DNA of 64,000 bases from Haemonchus contortus (Eukaryota; Nematoda; Chromadorea; Rhabditida; Trichostrongylidae). The stretch is from positions 43,872,275-43,936,274 of the forward strand of contig LS997567.1 of the NCBI GenBank assembly GCA_000469685.2, read 5' to 3'. The position numbers and the translations under genes were made by a program. Shown here one piece after another: positions 23,801 through 37,300 of this stretch (positions are counted from its first letter, which is position 1; the number at the start of each line of letters is the position of its first letter). A model generated the notes under the pieces. That model did no database searches. It was not told the origin of the DNA and was given only the letters and a program-made list of their open reading frames with translations.

Positions 23801-26800
23801 CGACACGCACATCGTATATCTGAATGAAGTTATTCAAAGACAGGAATCAACCTAGAAAGGCTTCTAAAAATTTCAATAGATTATTTATTGAACTGGAAAT
23901 ACGTACGTATGGCGATTAATGGGAATAATTCAAAAGTAGAAAGACTGCCTATAAATTATTCGCGGAACTTAGTCGCGTGGTTGACACCCCTGATCGGGAA
24001 CCTCAGGCATCAAAAAGCATTTCGGCAAAAAGGGTTAATATTGTCCTCCTCTGCTTAAGCATTAAGTTTAATATCTGCCTAAACTATCTACAGGAGAGTT
24101 CCGGTTCACCCTTTGTGAAAAATGGACTGCCAGTAGCAGTAGTGATTGAAAACTCGAGGATAAAAAACGAAAATTGTGTTGCTTCAAATGAGTGAGAGAT
24201 TCTTGAGCGTGACTGGAAATGGTCACGGATGAAATGTGCCTGAACCTGACGGAAATAGAAAGAAACTATAATTCAACACGGGCACTCTGCTCACACAGTA
24301 ATCCAGCCGTGGGCCCTGGTTCGAACGAGCGGTCGTGATGCAGTGTACAGCTTCCTGACCACCTAGCCACCCACCCCGTCCTTGGCCAAAATCCCTTTTC
24401 AATGCATCGTATGTGTGGTTTAGGATCATGCCGTGAAAGAAAATATATGTATTGCCTGTGAAGTACTAGGCCTATTGCATTGTATTTCATCGTAAGGTCA
24501 CAGTAAGAGACGAGAGCCCGTACTGAATTTTCGTTCCTATGTTAAGTGGCAGCATACGGCATGGGGGCCCTTCACACAATGCTGCGTTGCGCATTATTCT
24601 TGGAATGTTGTTGTCGGAAGCTTGAATAAATATCGAGGTTTTTGTATTTTTTCCTTTTTTTCCTCTGGAACCCTTTCGTGCCATTGTTATCAACTCCCCA
24701 TTTCGATCTCACGGGGTATGAATCTCAGCCTGTAGTGGTTGGGTGGATGAAAGACAGGCAGGATATGAGAAGGATGCGTTTGGTCGATCATGAAAAAGCC
24801 GCTTGAAGTGAACGATATTTGATCAGCGGCTCAGTTCTACATTGGTGAGAAAGTTCAGAAGTGTTGCTCCTCTGAGCTGCATTGATTAAAAGACGGAGCG
24901 CTCGTTATTGATTAGTGCCGCGCGAGGATGCGCCATCTTTAACTCGCAGGACCGAGCGTTGAGAAATTCTGGACGGGAAGTGAGAGGGTGGTTTCACACA
25001 AAAAAGGGGGATCTTAACTTATCTTTCGATGGGAAAGCTGAAAAAACGAGAAAACGCATAGCCGAAGGGGTAGGCGTATTTAGAGGTTTTCATCTTCAAC
25101 GCAATGCTTGACACTGCAGTTATACTGCAGAGTCAAGCATTGCGTCGAAGAAAAAAGGGCAGTCTCGATGTGGTTCGGCATGGGATTTGATCCCCATAGG
25201 GTGAGGCCGGCATTTGCCGCCGCCGTTTCACCTTTGCTCAGTTACAGAGATATTGATATTTGGTGTGTTGCGCTTTGGTGTATATTTGCATGTGTGTGTG
25301 TGTGTGTGTGTACACGTGTGTTGCTAACCGCCCGCCACGTTGTCGTGGCACTGCATTGTTTCCACGACTGCGTCCTCCCACTCTCTCTCTCTCGACATCC
25401 CCCTAATGCAGAGTTTTTCGTTGTTTGTGCGACGACGTCACGTCACTCTCTCCCGCTCGCTCGCTCTCCCTCTCCCACTCTCTCTCTCTCTCCGGGCGCC
25501 AGCATTGTTAGTTGTTTGTGCGCTTAACCGGTCACCTGATAACTCACACACACAAAATGAAACTAATCATTGCAGTAAGAATTGCCTTACGACAAATAAA
25601 TATCTACGTCGTGGACATGTGTACAACATATTGTTGACGAAAATACGCAATCCAATGGGTAGGCCAGGCAAGAGAGAGGCAAGTCGAATACGATAAATCA
25701 ACGAATTTCGATCAAAGTCCCCTTTCAACGAAATTATCAGTCAAACCCATGCCATTGCCTTTAGAAGGGCCATAATGTGTTACGATTATCGATCCTTACT
25801 TTTCCCACTTCCACCCCGATCCCCCTGCATTTTCGGACCTTTTGAACCGTCAAGGTAAAAAAGCGTTACTAACCTTATGCAGAAAACAAGCTCTTTAAAC
25901 TGGCACAAATTCGGAATACAACGGCTGGCATGATAGCTTGTGAAATAATGAACGTTCTGGTCAAAGTGGAGATCAAATTGGGACGAATATACCGTACCCA
26001 GATGCGCGGTCTCCGGGAATTTCCCGCAAAATTTTAGGTATAAAGGAGCGAACCCCAAAAAAGGGGTCTCATTAGACTCACGGATTGGATCGCCCACTTC
26101 CCCACTTCTTCCTTGTTCTTCAGTCTTTCGAGGCGGTGGCAACGACACCTTTCACGTTTTTTTGTTTTTTTTGTCGTCTGTGGATGACAAGTTTTCTCGT
26201 TCCGTCCGCTAGTAGAAAAACTACTTTTAACTGATATTCGTTCTTCATCTCAGTACTCGGCATTGAATTCTGGAGTAAACTCAATTGTGAGGTTATTACA
26301 AGAGGGGCTACAAGTTTTTAGTTTAGAACTGCTTTTTCAGAAGTATCTTTCAAAAGATGCAGTTATTGACGGGGCGGATGGTTGCTACTAGCGGTCACCA
26401 CGAGCCCGTCGTGAAAAAACATTCATAGCCTACTGTCAATCAACTTCTTAAAAAATGAACCCCCCATTCATGTTTGGAAACTGTGGGGACACCAACTCCT
26501 CTAATTTGTAACTTACACAAAAGTAATGAACTACTCTTTCATTCCAGAGAATCAATCTAGTTCTTTTGCCACTTTACATCAACAATGCTTCAACACGAGA
26601 GTATTACGGTAACAACAAGTATTATACACAATTATGCACAGTATATGTACGAAAACAACGCTCACTTTTATTGACGTCGCAATTTCCATTGTATTGACAA
26701 ATAAACGTTTGCTCACTAACTATCGTCCTTCGGAAGAACGTCTTGCTGAAAAGAATCAAACTTCAGAAACACTTGCCATTTAAACTGAACACTCTAAAGC

Positions 26801-27883
26801 CGATTATTCAGTGGTCCGGAGAACTCGATCTTTGTTTTAGTGCCTCCCCCTTTCGGGCTCATTCCGTAGACCAGAGAGGGGCACGCGATGATCTCTGTTG
26901 CATGGCGCGCTCCCAGACGGCTGTTCCTTCTCCACACACCCCGTCTATGCTATTCGAATCAAAAACGAAAACAATCAGCAAAACCTATAAATACAGGTCT
27001 GAATGTGACGCGCTCCTAATTCACATCCTGGCCTATTATAAGGACCCAGCCTCGCGATCCCTTTGAAATAGATTGGATACAAAGTAATAAATGAAAAAGG
27101 CAAACAAAAATAGTGCTTGCTTCACCTAAAGAACTTCATACAGGCTTGCGCCTAACTGCAAGTCATTCTGATCTACCTTTATTGAAGCTGATTAAAATGG
27201 ATAGCTAGGGTTTGGTTTCCTGGGGGAACTGGAAGTTCCCCTCAGTTCCATCACGGTTGCAAACTTTCCGTCAATCAGTCACCGTAAAAGGTGGAATTAT
27301 CGTTGAAACCCATAATATGTAGTCAGATGGGAATTATATGTTAGCTTCCCTAAACGCACTCATTAATACTCACAACTAGTTATCGGGCAGAAAAAGAGGC
27401 GTTGCTAGCGGTTAATTACATCTGAAACGGCAAAACAGAAATCCCACTTCTCACACAACACATCTTGATATTCTGCAATACGCTTCCCGAGTAACTAAGA
27501 AAGAAGGAAGAAGTTGTTGGCGATCAGTGAAGAGGGAAAGGGGAGAAGGTAGACTCCAATAAAGGTGGGTACAAATCGAGAACTTACCAGCCATTACAGC
27601 TTGCTACACCGTAATGATAACCAGTTGCGAGATCGGAACAAACAGCGCACAGTTCACCTTCTGGAACTTTTCGCCCTGAAAACATACATAAGTAAGACGT
27701 TTGGAAAACGTTTTGAACGTTCGACTGATTATACTTACGTTGTGCCATTCGTTTATAGGAAGGTGATGGTGCAAAGGGCTTTAGATCGACACCATTTTGG
27801 AGACTTGTGTAGGAGAGCTGATTTTGTAGTTGCTCGGCAAGGTTGCCATTTAAGGCAGCCATGCTGTAATACAACATTCCCAT
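17836..27883 (-). CDS. HNF4-class nuclear hormone receptor
   Basis: This is a ligand-regulated transcription factor. Exons, 5' to 3' on the minus strand: 27739-27883, 27588-27675, 26666-26745, 23754-23819, 22990-23093, 22768-22905, 21237-21371, 20141-20269, 19774-19900, 19558-19712 and 17836-17937. All have GT-AG ends and consistent phases, giving about 422 residues. The DNA-binding domain is complete: CAVCSDLATGYHYGVASCNG, then CKTFFRRTIVSEQTF (P-box CNGCK), then IRCACRHCRFNKCLAVGM. The hinge AIQNDRDRIGPTKK resembles HNF4 relatives. The ligand-binding domain includes FYSPDHGPDKIV, IYTRQMDEIMLPFRRLQ and NKLGMAAGVQKYGSLLMM, and the C-terminus is WEVDPFVKELCMKRA. The start is the first ATG after an in-frame TAA. 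The C. elegans HNF4-like group (such as nhr-64 or nhr-69) is the nearest I can suggest, not a firm orthologue. Introns of 0.9-3 kb are packed with repeats. Confidence 0.92.
20830..21100. repeat. GC-rich repeat-like block in a receptor intron
   Basis: This stretch is much more GC-rich than its surroundings and is open for 97 codons on the plus strand (20820-21113). The peptide is basic and of low complexity, without domains. It lies wholly inside the intron between exons 7 and 8 of the receptor, so it is more likely dispersed repeat DNA than a gene. Confidence 0.4.
21481..21556 (+). repeat. tRNA-like / SINE-like remnant
   Basis: It contains a perfect RNA polymerase III B-box, GGTTCGATTCC (21533-21543), about 45 bases after a loose A-box-like TTATGGTAGGGAAGG. 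The T-arm pairs only 4 of 5 positions and the acceptor stem does not close, so it is not a working tRNA. It lies in the intron between receptor exons 6 and 7. Confidence 0.3.
24304..24372 (-). repeat. Second tRNA-like / SINE-like remnant
   Basis: On the minus strand an A-box-like TGGCTAGGTGGTCAGG is followed about 30 bases later by a B-box-like GTTCGAACC. No closed acceptor stem is visible. It lies inside the intron between receptor exons 3 and 4. Confidence 0.3.
25094..25150. repeat. Near-perfect 26-bp hairpin with 5-base loop in a receptor intron
   Basis: 25094-25119 pairs with 25125-25150 at 24 of 26 positions; the loop is TTATA. The stem can be extended by a few weak T/A pairs. The loop is shorter than in usual miRNA precursors. 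It could be a small palindromic MITE or the tip of one. Confidence 0.85.
25291..25310. repeat. (TG)10 microsatellite followed by CT-rich DNA
   Basis: Ten uninterrupted TG units, followed about 70-190 bases downstream by CTCTCT tracts (25381-25495). This makes long but meaningless open frames on the plus strand. Confidence 0.95.
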
Positions 27884-28204
27884 GACTCCTTCAGACGTTG
27901 ATTACCATGTCTATCGACAATTAAGAACGTAGTGAATATGACGGCGATAATATAAAGTGTTGAATGAGGTCGTAATGATGAGGGGTGCCTGCTTCGGATG
28001 CTGACGTTTCGGCAGATGAATAGCGGAATACGTTTGGAACAGGTGAGGAGCGCCAGAAACAGTAACTGAACCAACAAGTATTCTGTACTGGTACTAGTAG
28101 AAGTTGTGGCGAGAAGGAACGGCTGGCGCGAGCACGAACGCACACGCCGCCTAGGTATGGAAGGCGGCAAGAGGCGGAGCTGCTGAAGCCTTCGTTGCCA
28201 GCCT

Positions 28205-28251
28205 ACACACACACACCACAGACGCACACACACACACACACACATACACAC
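28205..28251. repeat. (CA)n microsatellite upstream of the nuclear receptor
   Basis: An interrupted CA repeat about 320 bp upstream of the receptor start codon. Confidence 0.9.
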
Positions 28252-31200
28252 AGAGGGACAACATCGACTGGACTGCTCTGTGTTGGCTATAGAAGAGACC
28301 AAATTGGCTTTGCAAAGCAAAAACACCACAACAAACGCGTCAATGGCTACAACTCAGTGTGCCGTCCACGAGAGCCTTAGGGCTGTGGCGCTTTAGTCGG
28401 GCTGGCTCAAAGGTGTCGGATGCAGAAGCGCCGAGCTTGTCGTTTTTGTTTGCTCTACGGCAAAATAATTGGCTCCGTTGAAATAAAAAGAAGGAAAAAA
28501 GAAAAAGAGTGTCGATTGGAACTGGGATAACAGAGTCTTGGAATGTTGGGGAAGATTAACTTACAAGGATAAACGAAATAAATGCTGTGAAGTAGAAAAT
28601 GGCATTTCGAAAGCTAAACTCTTGTTGGAACTCCGTATCCCAACTGTGTTCCAGGAAAGTTCTTCATGGGCAAAATCCTTCGAAGAACATGCGACGATCT
28701 AATTATGTAGATATAAATGGCATATCCGTGGAGAATGAGAACCTCTTCTATCTGATGTGAGTCGAACGAAGGCCGTGAACTCCGCTAAACCCAACACTTC
28801 TTCTAAAGCCCTTTATCCCTCTAAAATCGGTCCCATGAATCAAGAAGCGCCTACCAATCAACGAGTACTAGACTTTACAGTTGCATCCTCAAGGAAACAG
28901 ACTTACGACCACAACTGGATTCACAAGATAAGCACTAGCGCTTTCTCCGACACGGTAGCGAGAATGCTTAGAATGAAAATACGCTCACCCTACTTTCTAC
29001 GTAATATGATAGGAAATCGATTGGTAATGGGTTACCAGTAATATGGTTGTCTTGGTGTTCGCAGTAAGCCTACATCTTTTTACTTGAACCCCATGTTTCG
29101 TGACTGATCCCGCAGTTCCTGTGCCAAAAGTGCACTATGTTCAGCCCCGCGCCAACTGTCCAGACATTTTCTATCGATGCCCCGAGATCAATTTCTATCA
29201 GGAATTGATTCAATCCTTCCACGACAACAGTTGTTTTACTAGAACAGTTCCCATACAGCTATGGCCCACAACCACCAATATTGCTAAAGACCACTTAAGA
29301 TTAACAGGAAAAAAAGAACACAGAGCTCATGTTTCATGAAGAGGGCAATACGTGATGAGCGATGAAAACACGAGAGAACGTCTCGAGAGTAAAAGCGAAC
29401 CAGAAAGTTAGATATGATAACACGATCTTTGCGTATCGATCGATGGTGAAAAGAGGCATTTGGGAACGTCGTCCATCCTCCTCGTGTAGCCATATTTGGT
29501 CACGTATGTGAACGTGAAACTCTCCAGATACATGAGGCTTTTCGTAATGCCCACGAGAGGAGACCGTGGAACCGGACTTATACGTTTAGGTAAACCAGTA
29601 ACGAATTATTCCTCTGTAAACTCTTGACTCTTTAACTTTCTACATCAAAGAAGAAATTGAAATGAAGATGTGAACCACAAACAGGATATTTTGAAGTACC
29701 TACAAGTTCTTGGCAGTTACCGCTACTTTCAAGAGTCAGAAAAGTTTTGCGCTATAGAAAGGACGAGGAGTTCTACAAGACGAGTAAAAAAAGCGTGGGA
29801 ACCTTCAAGCACAAATCGAGATCATTAATAGTAAGACGAGAAAAGCCCCCAGTAATATATTGTCTGTGTAAACAATATCACCAACAGCCGTACTTTAGTA
29901 CATTTGACGCTGGCAACATTCAGTGGTTGAGAACCAGTTAAACACCCACGGAACAGCGACCTCTTCATTCGATGGTCGAACAAATATGTTCGAGGATCGC
30001 CACAGTGATTTGAAAAGGGCTCAATGAGTGATCACTGGTTGGAAAAAGTGAACGGCAATACCCGGTAGGATTCAGCGCCGAGGTCGAAACCTGGGTATGA
30101 TGTGGAGGGGATCGGATCCCCTCTGAAGTTGGTCCCACAATACAGTCCCTTCCTCTATGACTCCTTGAGAGCACCATGAGCAGGAAAAGTATACCGAGGG
30201 AGACAAAAAATCATCAATATTTATCTATTTATGTTTATTTATTTATTCATACTTACGCCAAGGTCAACCGAAGACAAACTTCTCTCGTATATGGACATTA
30301 GATGGTTTTTTCTATAATGAGGATACCTTCACCAATAGCTTGATTTGTCTTTTTAAGAGGCCATTACAAGTAACTTCTGTTTGAGCACAACGCAGTAGCA
30401 ATTTGGAAAAACTAGTAAAAAGGGAATTATTTTAAACACTTTACAGCTACAAGTTGTAGGGGATTTCATGAAAGTAAAGTAGCCACAAAAGATCCTGTCC
30501 ATGTGGCTATCGATGCCGTTATTTGTCGTTACGATTTTAGGGAACTTCGTATCTTTTGAATGTACTGATAAGCTCTCTGCAAGTGGAAAGTGCAGATGTA
30601 CCACCGTGACTGTGAATTCATTGCCGTTTTTCAGCTCTGAAACTCTGTCCAGAGGAAAGATCGAAGAAAAGACATGAATAAATGAAACGGCGCATCTCGG
30701 GGAAAGAAAGGGAATCGTGTGAAATGTTGGCAGCAGGAAACGGCTCCATAATGAATACGATGCTAGGCAGTAAAGATCGCATTGGGGATTCATCTATAAT
30801 TGAGAACATCCCTATGCCATAGATCGTAGGACCACCCTTTGCGCCTAATTCAGAGATCACACCAGCGCGCATCAAACCACCCCCGTAGATAAGAGCAGAT
30901 GAACAGGTAACTCTACTTTATAAAAATTTGGGACCAATTTCCCGTAGAACAAAGAAATTTCTATAATCGACATTAAAATTGTGCTCTATTCAACTAAAGG
31001 TGGCGATGTTGCGTAATGCATTCACGCCCGAGGTGGTTTTGATCTTTGAGTTCTTCTGGAACCTTTCACAACATGTGCTACACTCCTACTCAAAAAAAGT
31101 GGTTCGTCTGAAAGAAACATAAATAATACATTTGATTGGGTAGTTCAAACTACAGCTGCTAATCACAGTTACTAGTAAGTTTGACGTGTTCAATTCAGTG

Positions 31201-34200
31201 TCACTTGCAGATGTTCTTAGTTCTGAGTGGTTATGCCTAATTAACACACAGAAGCAGCTAACATGAAGATAACCGTCGTAATATTACTCGAGTAACATTC
31301 AGAAAATAAATGGGACCAAATATCAAAAGTACTCCGTAGTTACAGTAATCATAGCAACGATCGTCGTGCAGACAAAAAAACAAATGGCCGACAATGAAGA
31401 CGGAACTGTCTAGACAGCAGGGCTGAATTCAGAAAACCAAACTATGAAAAAGAATTTAAAAAACTGGAGTAGTTTACTCGTGTTACCGCGTGAAAATGAC
31501 CACATTGTGGCCTTGAGCGTTACGGAAAACAAACGTTCAACGATGAAAACAATAGCGACGAGCTGATGAAAATACGATGATAAGAGATAAAAAACAATAA
31601 GGAAATGGTTCAAAGCTCTGTAGTGGATTGAAGTTGCCCTGGGATGTGCCATGCACTCGAACTCCATTAACAATTGTTAGGGCTTTTGAAAGAAGCCTCG
31701 GTCAATATAATGGGTTTCTAAGGCAGCCTATGTGCATGTCAGTGTAGTCAGTCTTCCCATTCCTTCTAAAAGATATAGCATTGTATAATTAACCCTTGGA
31801 GGCCCGAAAATTGGTTAGTTTGGAAGAGATTTGATCCGAAACATTTTCTAGGATCATGCTTATGGTAACGGCGATCCCAGGTAATAGGCCACATCGCTAT
31901 GAAAGACCTCATGTTGTAAGGGAGAAGAAGAAGGTCCAGAGAGGAACAGGCAAAAACGAATGAGTAGGTCTTACTGCTCTACTTTCACGGCAAAATAAGT
32001 GAAGTCAAAAATTGTAACGATGCTAAAAACGCGATCGAAGAATCGAAATGGGTTCCGCCTCGGGTCGGGCAAAGAAAAAAACTTGTATGTTTTCTCACTG
32101 AAGAGTATGAAGAACCCTTGCTGGTAACTTTAAATTCATGACCTCTTCTTTAATTGAAAGATTAATGGCATGTCCTTCTGATACTAAGAAACGCAGTCAG
32201 ATTCACGGTTATTAGTCCACCTTTCATCTTTGTAAAAGTAAACAAGTTTTTGTAAACCATAACATTCCCATGTTTCTAATCAAAGCTAAGAAGAGGCGGT
32301 GACAAGCGGCGCGATTGATTGATTTGCGTGCGATCAAATATCCGTGCCCGGATCGATCAGCCTTCCACCCATATGAAGTCAGTGAATTGGCGCCGTACAT
32401 GCTCAAAGGGATAAAAACAAATGGCTTGTAAATCCCTCAGTGAGTGTAATTTATTTATAAGCCGAATATTAATAGGAATGCAAACACCGTTCCGATTGAA
32501 AATCATATGCGCCCTGCATTTCAGAGAAAGATCGCTAAACGTCATGCGTTTTTTGTATTGGAGACCTCCCAGTCGATTGATTTGTTGGGACCAGGAGAGT
32601 TCCAATAAACTTAAGAGGCTATATTTCACCTTAAACCATCCATCGTTTCTAGTCCGTTGTCTAAGCCGTTCCTCCTGAGCGAGGCATAGTCAAGGAAGTC
32701 AGGCATCCGAACTAACACCTCAAGACATACATTAAACGAAAAATTTAGGTTACTGGTAAGAAATAATTTAATATTCAATATTAATCAACTCGTAGAAGTT
32801 ACAGTGTACGAACGTCTAGAAGAACGGATCTCACGTGATGTGGAGGATCTCGTGGGACGATTACGTAATGTCCAGAAGACGTAGGCACCCCGGAAGCTTC
32901 TGCAGTACAACCTCGGTCAAGTGATTTGGGAAACGTACAATTATCACTCCTACAGATTCAAAATCATTAAATATGTAATTATTAAATGGACTGGGGAGCA
33001 CGGCTCAACTTTAATTTACAGCCGGCGGCCTTTCTCTTCATGGGATGGTTTTTGTTAGGGGTAAAGTACCTTTAATTCAACATTTTTGAAATTTTTTTAT
33101 AAGAATGGCATGAAGAAGAGGCTAAGAATTTCTCAAAATGGATGGCTACCACCCCGGCGAAGAGGCTCACTGCAATCTCGCCTTCGGCTTTCAAATGGCC
33201 TGACGGGACTGTGCGCAAACCTACTCACTAAATTATGGGATTAACGCTAGTTAGGAACAGGAAAAGGGAAACCTGGAATTACCTTCCATCCTGACCCTTC
33301 TACAAGGTGATGTGAAAAACGTGGAAGAAGGCGAAAAGAAATAGCTGATTAAAGCTAGAACACTCACCCTCAGTACCTTAACTCCCATAAAAGCTACATG
33401 TGCATGGCTCATTGTTAAGAACAAAATCAATATAGGCAACTCTTATCTGTTCAAGTGCGAGATTGATAGTGCAAGAAGTGCAAAACAGCAAAAAATTAAG
33501 CCGAGAACAATATGTGGGAACTATCGAAATGAATCGCTGATTTGGTATTCCTATCGATTGAGCAGTGATTGATGGCTAACTGGTTACAGCGAATTTATGA
33601 ATGAAGAGATGTACATGGAAAACAGTACAGCTGAAGGGCAATAAAATGCCGATGTACTTGGGAAATGTCGATGAGATACATAAGGGCATACGCAGTACGT
33701 TCAATAAAGATGGGCCGAAGTTTTCACCCATCCCATACATTCACACAGACAGCCAAACACAACATGATCACTGAGTGTTTGAAAATAACCACTGGGAGAG
33801 CGCGGCGGCCATGGGGGTAGGTGTGTATCTGTGTATTGCGTGTGTGTATGTATGCATCATGTGTGTATGTGTATGTGTTGTTTACGCGACGTTTCGTAAA
33901 ATTGCGCTCTCCGAGGACCCTCCCTATCCAACTGTTCTCGGCGAGTAAATGCGTTGTGTGTGTATGTTTTCGCGCATCTTTCATCAATCTGATGGGGGCA
34001 GGGGAGAGGTGAAAGGGGGGGGGGGTCTTCCCGTCTTCCCCCTGTCTGTTTTCATAGCATTACGACCGCACTGTCGGCATCCGATAGTCGGATGGATGCC
34101 CACCCACAGACAAAACGACAACGTTGGGGGGAAAATCCTGGATTATCAGCAGGGTGAACGATATAGGGGCCAACGGTAATCAAGTACGTTGGTGAAACGA

Positions 34201-34284
34201 GTCTAATGATTGCTGTGCAGAGTGACGGAGCAGCCATTTACACCCCCCACTGCAGCGCGTACATATTGATTGTCGTGTCCCTTC

Positions 34285-34304
34285 CACACACACACACACA
34301 CACA
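34285..34304. repeat. (CA)n microsatellite
   Basis: About ten CA units, followed by further imperfect ACA and ATAC repeats to about 34330. Confidence 0.9.
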
Positions 34305-37300
34305 ACACAGACACATACATACATACCTATGCATGCACATTATACACTTCTATGTACACACGACACTGTAAACACAAATAAAAACATCAACACACGGTAA
34401 GATACCCATGAAAGCAGCGGGAATAACGCACTGAAACGGGCGCAGCCCGCGGACGCCCTTCAATGACAGCATTTTTCACGATCACGCGTAAAGCACGATA
34501 CTTTCATTATGGCGGCGCAGTGCAATGCCGTCACACGGGACCAGTCCAGTCGCGCTTGCCGATCGATAAAGACTCTTTGATCTACGCGATTAGCACATTG
34601 CTAAATAAGCGCGCGCAACAGGAGCCTCCAGGTCATTGTAACGAAAAATGATGTTAAAGTATAATAATATATTCACAGGTACTCTACTGGAAGGCACTTA
34701 TCGATTCAGTTGGTCATCAAAACAAGTACAGCTACATATGTGCTTGCAGATAGGGGCATGTCATAAAAGGACATCACCAACAAGAAATAAAGCAGATTAC
34801 CAGTTTATGCCAAGTACTAGTTATATAGTGCATCGAAATCGTTCATAGTGTAAAGCGATACGAAAAGCGATGAACGTTCGCTCCCCGATAAGTTCAAATA
34901 GCACTGATGGATGGATGAGATCATCGAACGAGCAGGGCGGATGTACACGTGAACTGCTGCCTCGATGTGAAGCATCGTTTTGTGCAAACACATCGTACGC
35001 CGCTGAACCCCATCCCAACAACGCCCTCCCCTCCAGTGTCGATGCACTCCTCCCGTTAGTTTATCGGCACCCCTTTTTTCCTATGGTGCCAGCGGACCCA
35101 TGAAAACGAGCTGAATTCGTTCAGTGCGGGGTAGAACAAAGCCAACGTTCCGTGGGGAGATTCTTTGGAAATTCAAACATAATGACGACACTACACATCA
35201 ACGGGGAACTCACGGTCTGAGCCCTCCCATAGCGACCAAACACCGCACATGTGCCGTGGCGCTAGAGACGGGAGGCGGAGGAGGCCGTAGACACAAGAAC
35301 AGAATGGAAAACAACTTCGCAACCTTCGGTCTGCTATTTCTTGCAGGGTGTAGGGATCGACGCCCGCTTGAAATTGTACTTCACAAAGGCCACGTGAAGC
35401 ACTTCGCTTGTTAGTTCCTCTGAAGAACATTGGAAAGTGCAGGGGACTGGATACTCCCGCGAATTTTCCCGTTTTACTTTTGAACTTTGGACCCGTGGAT
35501 TGGTGAGATTAAGCCACAGTCTCTCCACTACCATTATATTACCCTAAACTCAATAAGGTTTCCAATACTCATGTTCAAACACTTAGTTTACCATTTAGTT
35601 AGCAATAGTTGAACGTGTAACTACAGCAAATACGTGTTACCATAGCAATGAGGTTGATTTTAATGATGTGGTTTGTCGGAGTAGTATAGCGCTTTTGACC
35701 TTCTAGAAGCATTAATCAGAAGTAGAATTTAATGATAAATCGTGTTACCCAAATTGATTATTCTTCTCTCGTTCCCTTCCACGCTCTCCTACTGGTTTCG
35801 AAGAGTTCTTAACACTATTATTAGCCCTTGTTTCAACTTTTAATGCAGCACTTCTGCACCTAATAAACTTTTCAAGCTTGATACTAGTACCCTTGTATAG
35901 TAGTTATGATCATAAACAGCAGAAACAAACAGAAGCCACTGATAGTGAGAGAAGTGTAAGTGGGCGAAAACAGTTTCGTCTAACACCTCCCTCACCCTCC
36001 CTGTCCCACTCCCCCATCCCTCTCCTACCCCTACCAACTCCGACGGGCATAAGCTCCTATTAGTTAATCACACCATTACATTTTCACACACACTACGTCA
36101 GCAGCCAACCAACAACAAATAGGAAGCTAGAAAAAAATCAAAAACTTTTTTTACCTATTGATACTCGTCATCGTAGCAAGAGATAAGTACCTAGTAAAAT
36201 GTACTCAGCAAGATGTATCATGCTCCACAGAAAAAATTGTAATCACCGATAAGTTCGAAAGATTGGAAAGGATCTGAGCGTTCGATGAATGCCAGGTTAA
36301 TTGAGTTGTCAGCTGATGATGGACTAGGCAAATGGATCGGCTACCAATAGATACCTTTTATGAAATTTGACAATGGACCGATTTTGATAAATGACATGGC
36401 ACTGAAAAAGACCCCAAGTCTCTTCATTGTCAAACCCATCAGTATAAAACGTTCTTTACACTTTCTACAGTACTCCCAGTTTAGATAAAAACGTTAACGA
36501 TTCGTTAAAACGACCATGCCATAGAACCGACTGGCGACACTAGACCTGTCTGCTGAAAACACTTGGTGCAGACCAGGTCTCAGGCCTGGAGTGCACAGTC
36601 TAGCACTCTAACAGTTCACATTACTGGAGTACAGGGAATGGATCGAACTTTTCTATTCGGTCTCTGCAAACAGCTGCTATCGATGTACTCCTTTGTGTAC
36701 TTTATGTCGTAGAATGTAAGAAGGCGTGCACTTTAGGTGTAGGTTGCACCGTCAGCACATAAACAATGTAAAAACTGCATTCTGATCTTGTCGAGTACCT
36801 TTACCACTAATCTCTTTCAGTTTTCTCCCAAATTCCACGGATCAAGCGCGATAATCAGGAGTTTCCTTTACTGAAAGTACGTGTTCACAAAGGCTAAGAG
36901 GGGGGGGGGGGGTATGAGTAGGTTTTTCGCTCGGCCTCTAATAGTGGTACATTCCGTCTTTGTTGAGAAACGTCCTAGGTTTTTTGAGGTACTTGTCAAT
37001 CCAGTCGCCTGTGGCCCAAGTACCTTCAGGATTGACGGATCCCTTTTTCACCCCCTCGAAATTTGACCTACTTTTCTTCTTCCACTTTCAAGTACATAAT
37101 GAAAAAAGAGCCGATCTGTACGAAGGGCAAGCGAAATGAGATCCGCGAAGGGGTTAAGATTCTAGGTGACCTACTCAGTGTGTAAGAAGAACAAACAGAA
37201 AAAAGAGCATTCCTCCATTCCAAATTTCGGGCTTGGACGTCATCAAAGTTGAACGTATCAAAAAGAAAGAAAGAATTACGGAGATAAAAGAGGTCCCCTT

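Noticed and set aside
25108..25696. Two open frames of 118-139 codons on the plus strand
   Set aside because: They run through TG and CT microsatellites and sit antisense within a receptor intron.
25786..26148. 120-codon minus-strand frame
   Set aside because: Proline/glycine-rich peptide from a GC-richer block inside a receptor intron. It is in the sense direction but does not fit the domain or the splicing phase.
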